Positions 21,455-30,537 of a stretch of 64,000 bases of DNA are shown here, piece by piece (the stretch's first letter is position 1; each line of letters begins with the position of its first letter). The DNA comes from Prorocentrum cordatum. Lineage: Eukaryota; Sar; Dinophyceae; Prorocentrales; Prorocentraceae. The position numbers were made by a program, and so were the translations under genes. Below the pieces are notes generated by a model. The model saw only the letters and a program-made list of their open reading frames with translations, was not told the DNA's origin and ran no database searches. The stretch spans positions 382,583-446,582 of the forward strand of contig CAUYUJ010020582.1 in the NCBI GenBank assembly GCA_963575745.1, given 5' to 3'.

Positions 21455-21872
21455 CCCACCCGCGCCCCGCCCCGCGACCCACCCGCGACCCACTCCGCGA
21501 CCCACCCGCGACCCACCCGCGACCCACCCCGCGACCCACCCGCGACCCACCCCGTGACCCACCCGCGACCCACCCGCGATCCACACGCAACCCATCCCGC
21601 GACCCACCCCGTGACCCACCCGCGACCCACCCCGTGACCCGCCCGTGACCCCCCCACCCGCGCCCGCCGCGACCCACCCCGCGACCCCACCCCGCGACCC
21701 ACCCGCGACCCACCCCGCGACCCACCCGCGACCCCCCCCGCGACCACCCCGCGACACACCCGCGACCCACCCGCGACCCATACGCGACCCACCCGCGACC
21801 CATCCGCGACCCGGCCCGCGGCCCACCCGCGACCCACCCGCGACCCACCCCGCGATCCACCCACATTGCTTT
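21455..21872 (+). repeat. 11-bp minisatellite (CGCGACCCACC)n
   Basis: Same unit as 5415-5875, with more point variants. It ends in two GGCGCCTGCGGCGGGCTC units at about 21881-21945. Confidence 0.92.
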
Positions 21873-22157
21873 AGCGAATACATTGGCGCCTGCGGCGGGC
21901 TCACTGCATACGTTGTAAAAGTTAGGCGCCTGCGGCGGGCTCCTTCAGAGCATCGCAGACTGACGACGTCTTCGCCGCCCCCTCAGTTTTATCCGCAACT
22001 GCGGGGTGCTTCGTATTATTTGCACCAGAGCAGAGTGGGCAGGCAGTGTGGTTGGCAAAATTGCTTGCTCAGACGGGTGACAACACTCTGTGTGACAAGA
22101 GCCCCTGTTGGGTGGCCTAGCCACGCCAACAAGGACGACAGGGGAGACGGAGGACAG

Positions 22158-22880
22158 CGAGGTGCCAGTGCCAAGCCGTGCCGACAACGCAGTCGAGGCG
22201 AAGGGGCACGCTGGCTTGGAGGCGAGGAGGAGCTCGGCTGGCAGCGGGGGGCGCGCAGGAAGAGAATCGGGGCTGGCTGCGGGGCGGGGGAGGGGGGGGG
22301 CGCGGTGCCTGTGCCGTGCCGTGACGTGCCAGAACAAAATGGTCAGGGGGGGCGGAGGGGGCGCGCTGGCTGGGGGGCGAAAGGGAGATGGGCTGGCGGC
22401 GGAGGGGCGAGAAGGAGGAGGACGGGGAGGAGGAGGAGGAAGAGGAGGAGGAGGAGGAGAAAAGGAGGAGGAGGAGGAGGAGGAGGAGGAGGAGGAGGAG
22501 GAGCAGGAGGAACAGGAGGAGCAGAATGTGGACTGCGGGGGGAAGGGGGGAAGGGAACGCGGTGCAGGTGCCGCGCCGTGCCGGCATAAAAGCGGTCAGG
22601 GCGGAAGGCGCGTGCTGGCTTGGGGGGCGAGGAGGAACGGGGTGGGCTGCGGGGGGCAAGGGAAGGGGGGCGCGGTGCCGATGCGGGTGCCGTGCCGGAA
22701 TGAAGGGGTCGGGGCGGAGGGAGCGGTGCCCTGGCTGGGGGGCGAGGAGGAGCTGGGTCTGCGGCTCGAGGAGGAAGTGGGAGGCGCGAGAAGGAGCTGG
22801 GCTGGCTGCGGGGAGGGGAGAGAGTTGTGGGGTGCTCGCCGGTGCCGTGCCGTGCCGCAGGAAAGCCGTCGGAGCTCTAG
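22158..22880 (+). repeat. Degenerate tandem array with GGA insert
   Basis: About five diverged units, starting near 22158, 22305, 22565, 22675 and 22845, each begin GTGCCGTGCCG and continue with GGTC.GGGCGGAGGG, GCTGGCT.GGGGGGCGA and GGAGCTGGGCTGGCTGCGGG. The unit near 22305 holds a GGA tract (22400-22512). Confidence 0.7.
22400..22512 (+). repeat. (GGA)n microsatellite
   Basis: GGA/GAG triplets inside the degenerate array. Confidence 0.93.
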
Positions 22881-22924
22881 ACACAGGTATGAGATAACCA
22901 ATCCAACGCAGCATGAGGTGATAG

Positions 22925-23380
22925 AGAGAGGAGGAAGAGGAGGAGGAGGAGGAGGAGGAGGAAGAGGAGCAGGAGGAGGAAGAGGAGGAGAAGCAGGAGG
23001 AGGAGGAGGAGGAGTGCACGTACTCCAAGAGGAAGAGACGAGGGCAAACGGACAATAAGCGAGACGAGGGCAAGAAGTCCGTCCGCTCCAGTCCGTCCAC
23101 CACGCGACTACTTCCAGAGCAGGGCTTTGGCGGCGCTCAACCCTTCAGCTATCGCGGCTGGGGTCGGCGAGGCGTGCTTCATCTTGTTAAAGAGGTGAAA
23201 GGCGAGCACGATCCGCTGAATCGTCCGCGTTAACGAGAGCTCGTTCGTGGGTTCAGACGGATAGGCTGCAGCGGGGCCCAGGCCCCCATGTGTAAGCGTG
23301 CTGCGGAGGGGGGGCGAGGAGGAGCGGAGAAGGAGGAGGAGCAGGAGGAGGAGGAGGAAGAGGAGGAGGAGGAGGGGGAG
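22925..23380 (+). repeat. GGA tracts and intervening sequence
   Basis: GGA/GAG runs at 22928-23012 and 23315-23378, separated by about 300 bp of unassigned sequence. Confidence 0.85.
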
Positions 23381-24196
23381 AGGGCAGCCAAGCTCGCGAA
23401 TGTGTAGACCAGCTCGGGATTCGCCCAGGGCGCGCGCACGACGGACCCACACGAGCGAAGGAAGAGGGGGAGGCAGAAAGAGTAAACAGGGAAACGATAA
23501 TGATCAGGCAATGACTCAAGAAAGACGTGGGTCCGCATGTGGGGGGGTGCAGGGAAACGGGCAGCCTTGTGAGCAAACCGCCCCTGATGCCTCGAAGGCG
23601 GAGGACGCCACCCCTCAAGACCAGGGGGCAACGCGGGTGATACAATCAACTCAGATGAGCATGCGGTGCGAAGCTGTATCCAAACGGGGAATGTGGACAA
23701 TGACTCGATGGTCAAAGGCTGACCGTCGGTCATTTTGCTTCCGTCGCTGTGTCCCCCGCTCGTCTCCTTTGCGACCCCTGCGTGGAGGCAGGTCAGAAAG
23801 ATGCCTCGTCTCAAGTGCAACCGCCTCTGACGGATGCAAATGTCACACATCACGGATCTGGTGCCGATGCCGAGCGTCGCGGAGCCGGTCCCGACGACAA
23901 ACGTCATGAGGATGGCGCCGATCTCAAACGTCGCGGAGATGGTGCACCCAAAGGATGATAACTGCCCGCAGTCCTGCCCCAAGAAAGAAATGGAACTGTA
24001 TTGCTGGATCCCGTCGTGGCGTTCGGCGTTGTGCTGATGGTGCGCGCCGTCCTGCTCCGTGCCGTACTACACAGTGCCGCGCCGCGGGCAACCGTCGCAG
24101 AGCGCACGCCTGGCCCCAGAGAGCTGGCTGGCACTGGCACTGACGGTGGAAGCGGCCGTTCACGAGGAAGGTGCTCTTCAGGTGGTAGGGCTACTG
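23381..24196. other. Unassigned sequence
   Basis: No simple repeat, element end or conserved domain is recognised. A frame on the plus strand at about 23834-24037 shows imperfect internal repetition (VAEPVPTTNVMRMAPISNVAEMV in short) produced by GATG.CG.CG words, which I do not accept as a gene. Confidence 0.4.
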
Positions 24197-24359
24197 TCAG
24201 GTCGGGCATGTCCTCCTACAGGAGGATTTTGGACGAAAAATCAAACATAATCAACAACTGTTCTTTTTGAATGAAAGATGCTCGAAAGATCGTCCCCTAT
24301 ACGATCTTATCTGTACCATGTTTGAACACTCCTCCTGTAGAGGGACACGCCCGACTTGA
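24197..24359 (+). mobile_element. MITE-1 element, complete
   Basis: 163 bp. Left end TCAGGTCGGGCATGTCCTCC, right end CACGCCCGACTTGA, AT-rich interior. GGGCTACTG directly flanks both ends (24188-24196 and 24360-24368), giving an 8-9-bp target-site duplication. Confidence 0.93.
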
Positions 24360-25777
24360 GGGCTACTGGTGGATGGTGTGGTGGCGCACGGGCGGCCGAT
24401 GGTGGAGGATCGACCTCAGCCAGAGCGCCCCTGCCGCCTCGGCGAGTGCTCGGGCACGGGGCCCAAGAACACATCGCCGACGTGACCGAGCCCTCGAGCC
24501 CTCGGGCCGGCCGACGTCGACCTCCACGGCTGGAGCGCGGCCGCACTGGCAGAAGCTGCCATGATGGACTGCGAACCCGCTCTCGCCCCTGACGGCGGGG
24601 AGGGTTGGCCCAGGTAGGCCGAGGCATACCTCGGGAGGGCCCGGGTTGGCCCAGGCATGGCACAGTGGGCCCGGGGAAAGCCTCGGTCGGCCTGCAAAGA
24701 AGGTTGAAAGCCTGGGCCTAGCGCGGGCCTTGCTTCCACGCAGGCCTAAATGTGTCCAGGGATGCCAGCGAAAGACCAAGGTGGGCCCAGGGAAGGCTTA
24801 GGTCAGCCCAGCGAGGGGGGGGCGAGGGGGAAGCGGCGGAAGGAAGGACGGGAAGGAATGAGGGGGGGAGGACGAGGAGGTCGAGGATGAAAGTGCGAGG
24901 GGCGGAAAGCGGCCTGCCCGCCTGGCACCCTGAGCCAAGTCGAGCGGTTCGCGGCCAAACGATCCCTCTTTGAGGTTGTTTGTCTCCACAGCCACCGTGC
25001 TACCACAAAGAACGCAGGATAACGAACGACGTATCTTTCTATGGCCGCGCAGCGGCTCGGCCACAGAAGGTTTCCTCGACCTGGGCGTGTAAGGAACGGC
25101 CCGAAAACCCGAGCCCCTCCTGAGCCAAGCATGGTCCTGTATCTCAGCGCCCTGGCTGCAGTTAGCTCCAGACGGGGGTGAGCACGGGGCAGAAAATAGG
25201 AACCCCAAGGGAAGTGCTGCCGCGGGGGCGTGCGAAGCGAGACCTGAGGCGGGAGGATGATTCGCTGGGCAACTCGTTGGCGCGATGGTGCCAAGACGTC
25301 TGAGGCTTCGCCAGCGCCAGAAACAAGAAGAGCACCCGCGAGAAGAGGCTAACAAGACAGCTGGGGCATGGGCTCTCGCCTGAGCGCCGCGCACACTCGT
25401 CGTGTGCAGCAGCTTCACGGGCAGAGGGAGGCTCCCTTCGGTACATAGGGGCTCTCGCCGTAACGCCTCCCACGTTCGTCTACGTTCTTCTAAGAAGTTT
25501 GCAGCAGCCTCGAAGATGGAGCAGCCAAAACCAAAAAAACACTTGAGCTACCACCTTAGCGCCACGCACATTCGCCTGAACAGGCTGAAGCATATTAGAG
25601 GATGAAGGAGGGGGGGGGTCAAGTTTCTATTTCGCGCAAGGCTCCTTCAACCTTGAATGCCAGAGGCTTGGACCTATAGGACCGATGTGGCAGGTGCATG
25701 GGTGAAGGGAGGCTTCTTCTTTTTTAAGTGAGGCTCTCGTTTGAGCCTTCCTCGAAGTCCATGGCGTATGTATAAAC
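24360..25777. other. Unassigned sequence
   Basis: Positions 24590-24800 are rich in GGCCCAGG words. No gene is recognised in any frame. Confidence 0.45.
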
Positions 25778-25917
25778 GTGGGTCGGGCATGCCCCCCTAC
25801 AGGCTGGACGAGCAACAAGACACACAAAACATATTCAATACTATTCAAACATGGTCGAACAACCGTCCCCATACTACGTTTAAATTTTCCTCCTGTAGAG
25901 GGACACGCCCGACTTAA
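25778..25917 (+). mobile_element. MITE-1 element, complete, perfect target duplication
   Basis: 140 bp from GTGGGTCGGGCATGCCCCCC to CACGCCCGACTTAA, with internal deletions relative to other copies. The 8 bp GTATAAAC flanks both sides exactly (25770-25777 and 25918-25925). This copy fixes the target-site length of the family. Confidence 0.95.
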
Positions 25918-26820
25918 GTATAAACTAGTGGAACAATTGCACAGATGGGGCGATTCTTTCTCGAAGCGGGAATGTCGCTGGTTACCTCGTCGAACTGTAT
26001 GAGCATGCCTTGTCGCATTCCTTATTGCTGCCGAAAAAGATGCACATTTATTCCTTTAAAGCACGGGGCTCTCGCCTGACTGGCAGACCCATGGGGTGTT
26101 GGACGTTCAAATGGGCGCATCACTCAGTGGGAAGGAGATGTAGGAATCTGTGAGGAGAGGACTTGCAAAGGGCTCCTGCGCCTTTCTCCTCCTCCTCCTC
26201 CTCCTCCTCCTCCTTGTCCTCCTGCTTCTCCTCCTCCTCCTCTCCGGAGTGGAGGGCGAAGATGATGAGGGCAAGGGCTGGCAGAGTCGCCGCTTCGGCT
26301 GCGTGCGCTCGCGGAGCAGGCCTTCATCCCACCCCTCGTAGCCGTCTCCTCGCCCGTGGCCCTTGTCCCTGACCGTCTGGTGGTGGTAGCTGGGCGTGCG
26401 CGGAGTGGCGACCATCGGACAAGGGGGACGAAGAGAAGGAGGAGGAGGAGGAGGAGGAGGAGGAGGAGGAGGAGGAGGAGGGGGAGGAGGGGGAGGACGA
26501 GGAGGAGGGGCGGACCGTAAATATATGGGGAGTCCTCAGGAGGAGGAGGAGGATGGGGAGGAGGAGGAGGAGGAGGAGGCGGAGGAGTAGGAGGAGAAGG
26601 AGGTGGGGAACTCGCCTCACAGAAGCCCTTCGCGACATCTTGGAGCCTCTGGAGCCCTTCATGCTTTGAGAGGGGTGCTGTCTGAAGGCCGTGGGGGCCT
26701 CCCTGGACGTCCTGGGGACACTTCGGCCTGGAATGCCCTTGGCAACACCCGAAGGAAGCTTCGGCGGAAGAGTAGAGCGGCCACGCGTCCGCCAGAGTGA
26801 CCGCAACGGCAGCCAGCGAG
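25918..26820. repeat. TCC and GGA tracts with unassigned flanks
   Basis: TCC run at 26186-26252 and GGA runs at 26433-26512 and 26536-26600. The sequence between and around them has no recognised gene. Confidence 0.7.
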
Positions 26821-26888
26821 AGCGATACGAGGAGGAGGAGGAGGAGGAGGAGGAGGAGGAGGAAGAGGAGGCGAGGGAGGAGGAGGAC
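26821..26888 (+). repeat. (GGA)n tract at the LINE 3' end
   Basis: GAG/GGA triplets, which read as (TCC)n on the LINE strand. The LINE 3' untranslated sequence (minus strand) runs straight into it with no poly-A. The same triplet on the same strand borders the LINE 5' end at 33598-33668. Confidence 0.9.
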
Positions 26889-26965
26889 CACGCAGTTGAC
26901 CGTTGGTCAGTCTAAAAAGAGAGGTAGCCTGCCCTTGGATTAAGGGAGGCAGACAGGTAGGGAAG

Positions 26966-28387
26966 CTAGACTTCCCCTCTTGTGAATTTGGCAAGATAGG
27001 CCGACCCTGACGAAGTGGCCTTCTTGCATTCTTTGAAGAGATTCTGACCCGCTCTTATGGCGATGGCGTGGGAGCCGCAGGTCAGGCATATGTAGGTACC
27101 CTTGGCAGACATGACCATATCATGAGACGGGTCAACAAACCTGGCACCAATGTACACATTGTGGAGAGACTTCGCTCCCTCAAATCCCGAACGGGGTTTC
27201 GCAGGAACACACGGGGAGGCAAGAAACCCCTGGGACGGAATATTTCCGTGCGAGTTAACAGAAATGACCGAACAACACGAATTGCAAAAGAGCCTCGAAT
27301 CAGGGCCCTCTCCTACAGGAATCATATTGTGTGCCGGCTCCCTAAGCTGCTTGGCTAACTTGGGGCGAGGGTTGAAGGCTCGAGGAGGAGGAAGAGGGAC
27401 GGCTGGTTTCGGCTTGGCTTTGGCTTTCTTGCGAGCTCTAGGGGCCTGGGGATTGTCTCCAGAGGCCTCCGAAAATCTCGAGAGGAAAACTTCGCAAGCC
27501 CGAATTCTCACAGCACGCGTCAAGGCCTCAGAAACCTGGACCGCCTCCACCTCCCCCGCCTGCAGCTGTATGTTCTTGGCCGTGTGCTCGGCCAACTCAT
27601 CAGCTGCCTTGTTCCCAACCCACGCAAAAACAAGCTCCTTTTTCTCTGCCGCCTGCTCGGGAGTCATGTGCGACTCGATCTTGATGATGCTGGTCGGCTT
27701 CTCTTGAAGAAGCCGCTGAATTCGACGCCACTCGTTCCTAAATCCAGTAGGGGAGAAATCCAAGAGGACCTTATTGACGTTTTTCTGGGCATACGACGAG
27801 TCCGTGACGAAGACGAGTGGTCGGCCCACAGGGGCCTCCTCCAGGAACCTCAAGAGCGCTATCATCTCGCCATGATTGATGGTCTGGGGTCCCCAAGTGG
27901 CTCCCGAGGACACCCTTGACAAGGCCAGGGACGGAGCTGGGTTCGCTAGATCGAACTCCTCGAAGACGACATAAGCCCAATACACTCTTCTGAATCTGGC
28001 CTGATCCGAGTATTTACCCCCTGAGGCATCACCTGCGCCGACGATCAGGTCTGTGCCGTCGGGAAAGAAGCCGTGGCTGTGCACAAAAATGTCAGCCTCG
28101 TCGGGCGGCTGCGAAACTTGTGTCCACGAAGAAGGAGTGAGGCCTCGTAGCCACACTGACGGCTGTGAATCCACCTGGGTGCGAGCACGGTGCACAAAAG
28201 CCTCGATGCTGGTGGTCGAGGGCAAGGCGTCGTTCGCGGAACATTCCCAAATTCGGTGGAAGGTAGACTCTGGTCGTCCACCATCACAGCGATCACAAAG
28301 AACAGAAAAGTCAGGCGGGTTGATGATGCTTTGAATTCTCTCCCTAGCCCACTGACCACCACAGCAGACGTTGACTAAAGCTCCTGC
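26966..28387 (-). CDS. LINE: CCHC finger, RNase H and C-terminal Cys-pair region
   Basis: Same frame as the RT, separated only by the TGA at 28390-28388, so it is the C-terminal part of the ORF2 polyprotein. A CCHC finger, CDRCDGGRPESTFHRIWEC, lies at 28297-28241 and is of the kind that follows RT in many LINEs. The RNase H domain comes next. Counting from the codon at 28225, the acidic residues are D66 (GAGDASGG), E120 (INHGEMIAL), D142 (FVTDSSYA) and D209 (GNKAADELA), the standard DEDD set that removes the RNA strand after cDNA synthesis. A basic Pro/Lys-rich linker (residues 255-290) leads to two Cys pairs, CNSC (314-317) and CLTC (380-383), possibly a zinc-binding module. No in-frame ATG precedes the finger, so translation here would need readthrough of the TGA. 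Confidence 0.9.
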   Translation of the reverse strand, partial: AGALVNVCCGGQWARERIQSIINPPDFSVLCDRCDGGRPESTFHRIWECSANDALPSTTSIEAFVHRARTQVDSQPSVWLRGLTPSSWTQVSQPPDEADIFVHSHGFFPDGTDLIVGAGDASGGKYSDQARFRRVYWAYVVFEEFDLANPAPSLALSRVSSGATWGPQTINHGEMIALLRFLEEAPVGRPLVFVTDSSYAQKNVNKVLLDFSPTGFRNEWRRIQRLLQEKPTSIIKIESHMTPEQAAEKKELVFAWVGNKAADELAEHTAKNIQLQAGEVEAVQVSEALTRAVRIRACEVFLSRFSEASGDNPQAPRARKKAKAKPKPAVPLPPPRAFNPRPKLAKQLREPAHNMIPVGEGPDSRLFCNSCCSVISVNSHGNIPSQGFLASPCVPAKPRSGFEGAKSLHNVYIGARFVDPSHDMVMSAKGTYICLTCGSHAIAIRAGQNLFKECKKATSSGSAYLAKFTRGEV

Positions 28388-30537
28388 TCACTTAAGCTGG
28401 TCTTTATCTCTAGCTCGTCGTAGCTGCTGTCGTACATCAGTTAGGTCTACTCCGTTAGCAACATCAGCGCTCTCATAATGTTTTGCTGCTCGCTTCCAAA
28501 GAACCCGACGAACTGAATCGGCTAGGTCTTGGCGGATATCATCTAGATCTAGTGGACCTGCTTCAAGGACCTCTGGAGTAGCCTGATAGACGTTCCCAAG
28601 ATCAGAAACCCAATGCCAAGGTCCAATGGGGTCCCAGTTGATGTCCAGAAGGGTATTTACTACAGCTCTGGTGGGGCCTGTGATTCTGCGCCATCGATGC
28701 TTAGGAATCTCTCTAGCCTTAGCCACGTGCTGCGACCAATCTCGTGCTGCAAAAGCTCGTGCTTCAGCTCCTGACGCAAGAATGGCCATCCAGCTGTCGA
28801 GCATCTTAAATACCTGCGAGATTGCTGGATCTTGATCTCCAAGCTCCAGCTGTAAAAGAGTGTCGAGGCACCGGCCACGGACCGACAGAGTGAAAGTGCC
28901 TCCTATAGCTCTGCGCCAAGCCTGCACTGCAGAAGGGCTCATACCGTACACAGCTGCATCATACTGAACTTTTGCATAACATCCTCGATGTATAACGCGC
29001 CGTGCTGCTGCTCTGCCTGTTCTGCCTGCTCCAATAAGCTTCCGAGCTCGGCCTACTTGCTTCCATGCTGCTTTGCGACGTGCTGCTGCTTTAGGTCGTG
29101 CTCGCATGTTCGTGCCTCTGTCAGTGCCTAAATCGACTGCTTTCTGTGCTACAGTGATCTTAATGTTGTGCTGTGCCAACTTGCGCGCAATGTCCTTTGC
29201 TAATTCAGGGTCCCCCGCGATGATCTTGCTCTTGCTAGCGATACTCAAGTGCGCCTTGCTGCAGAGCCTGCCCAAGAGAACCCCGGCCTTGGTGAGCGCC
29301 TGGGAGAGGAACCTGACGGACCCATACGCATACTGAGTGATATCATCAACCCAAGACGACGTGCTGACCGACGGTGAGTATTTATTGTAAACAGCTTCAA
29401 GGATACTGTAGAGATAAAATCTTCCAAAATCGACCCCTCTACGAGCTCCTGCGATGATGGACTTGTTGGCCTGGACTGGTGGTGAAAAGCACCCTGCTTC
29501 ACGAAAAACTCTAACTATGAGATGAGCCAGCCCTTCCATCAGCAACATCAAAGGCGGAAAATCCAGGGCCAAGCCCTGCTCGAACAGGCGCTCGTACTCT
29601 AACGAGTCGTAGAAGCTGTCGATGTCCCACAGGAGACTAGCCGAGACGGTGTGCTTGGGCCCCATGCTGATGGCTTCGTCAGAGAAGGCTCGTAAAAGTC
29701 CAACACGCAAGCAAGAAGAGCCTCTGATCGCATTGTCCCACTTGCCAGCCATCTGCTCGACCCATTCAGAAGGAAAAATCTGTCTGGCTGAACTCCACAA
29801 GCGTATCAAATCTGGGATCTGACCAATTGAACGATCAGTGTCAGCGCCTTTCCTCAAAAGAGCAACAATAGCAGTCTGAATCTGCCAAGGCCAGCCTCCT
29901 CGTCGTTCGCATTCATTCAAAAAACCCGTCAAGTGAGCAATGCCAGCTGGAGGTAAATACTTGAGGGTACCGCCCAGCTGCTCGATGCCTGCGGCCTTGC
30001 TGGAGTTGATCCGCTTGACTGTGATGGCGATCTGCTCAGGCTCCAGAGCTGGCCAGGGTTGTGCTGCTGCCTTAGCGTGAGCCCGTCGAAGGAGTTGAAA
30101 CAGCCTTTGCACGGACAAACTTTTGGAAGCCCACTTGCGTTGCCAAAGCTGACTCTTCTGGACCAAAATATCCTTGAGGCTCGTGGAACTTCCTTTCAGG
30201 TCGCGGTACTCTGTCTCAACACGCGTCTTGGGCTTAGCGTACCGATGTAACTTCCCACAGCCTTGAGCAAAAGAATCTCGAATCCACGATTGAAAAGCGC
30301 TGTAACTCTCCTTGGCCGCCTTACGCTCCAGGGCTGCTGCGATCTTATCCGCTGATGCTCCCATCGCAATGAGAGCTTCTCTCGGTAGATTGTGAATGTT
30401 AAGAAGTGTACTGGCCCAGTCCTGCCGATCTCCACCTATTACCTGGCCGAAACCTGAAAGTGGCATGTCAGCAGGAGCCTGTGCCAACCTATGCACCAAG
30501 AAGTCTTTTCTCGACGCTGTCCTGACTTGTTTTTTTC
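28388..30537 (-). CDS. LINE: reverse transcriptase
   Basis: RT domain of ORF2, which copies the element RNA at the nicked target. Visible motifs: the SSKAAGIEQLGG region (N-terminal RT motifs, about 29990); motif A WDIDSFYDSLEYERLF with the catalytic Asp at about 29626; motif B GARRGVDFGRFYLYS; and motif C SSWVDDITQY with the Asp pair at 29347-29342. WVDD replaces the common YADD. The domain enters from the endonuclease frame at a run of seven A residues (30531-30537), where a +1 shift joins the two readings. It ends at TGA 28390-28388, after which the same frame continues into the CCHC finger. The C-terminal 350 residues are rich in Ala, Arg and Leu helices, as in LINE thumb regions. Confidence 0.95.

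Larger units (their letters stand above)
20165..22013 (+). repeat. Segmental duplication, copy 2
   Basis: Positions 20165-20702 match 4563-5118 with few differences (GTTCGCAGCG for GTTCGGAGCG, and a changed 15-20-bp stretch at 20275-20297). Positions 21122-21325 match 5139-5345 almost exactly. A GTT tract and the 11-bp minisatellite follow in the same order as copy 1. Confidence 0.9.

Noticed and set aside
23230-23982. 250-codon minus-strand frame
   Set aside because: No domain; the C-terminal part is a TCC-tract translation and the N-terminal part overlaps equally open plus-strand frames.
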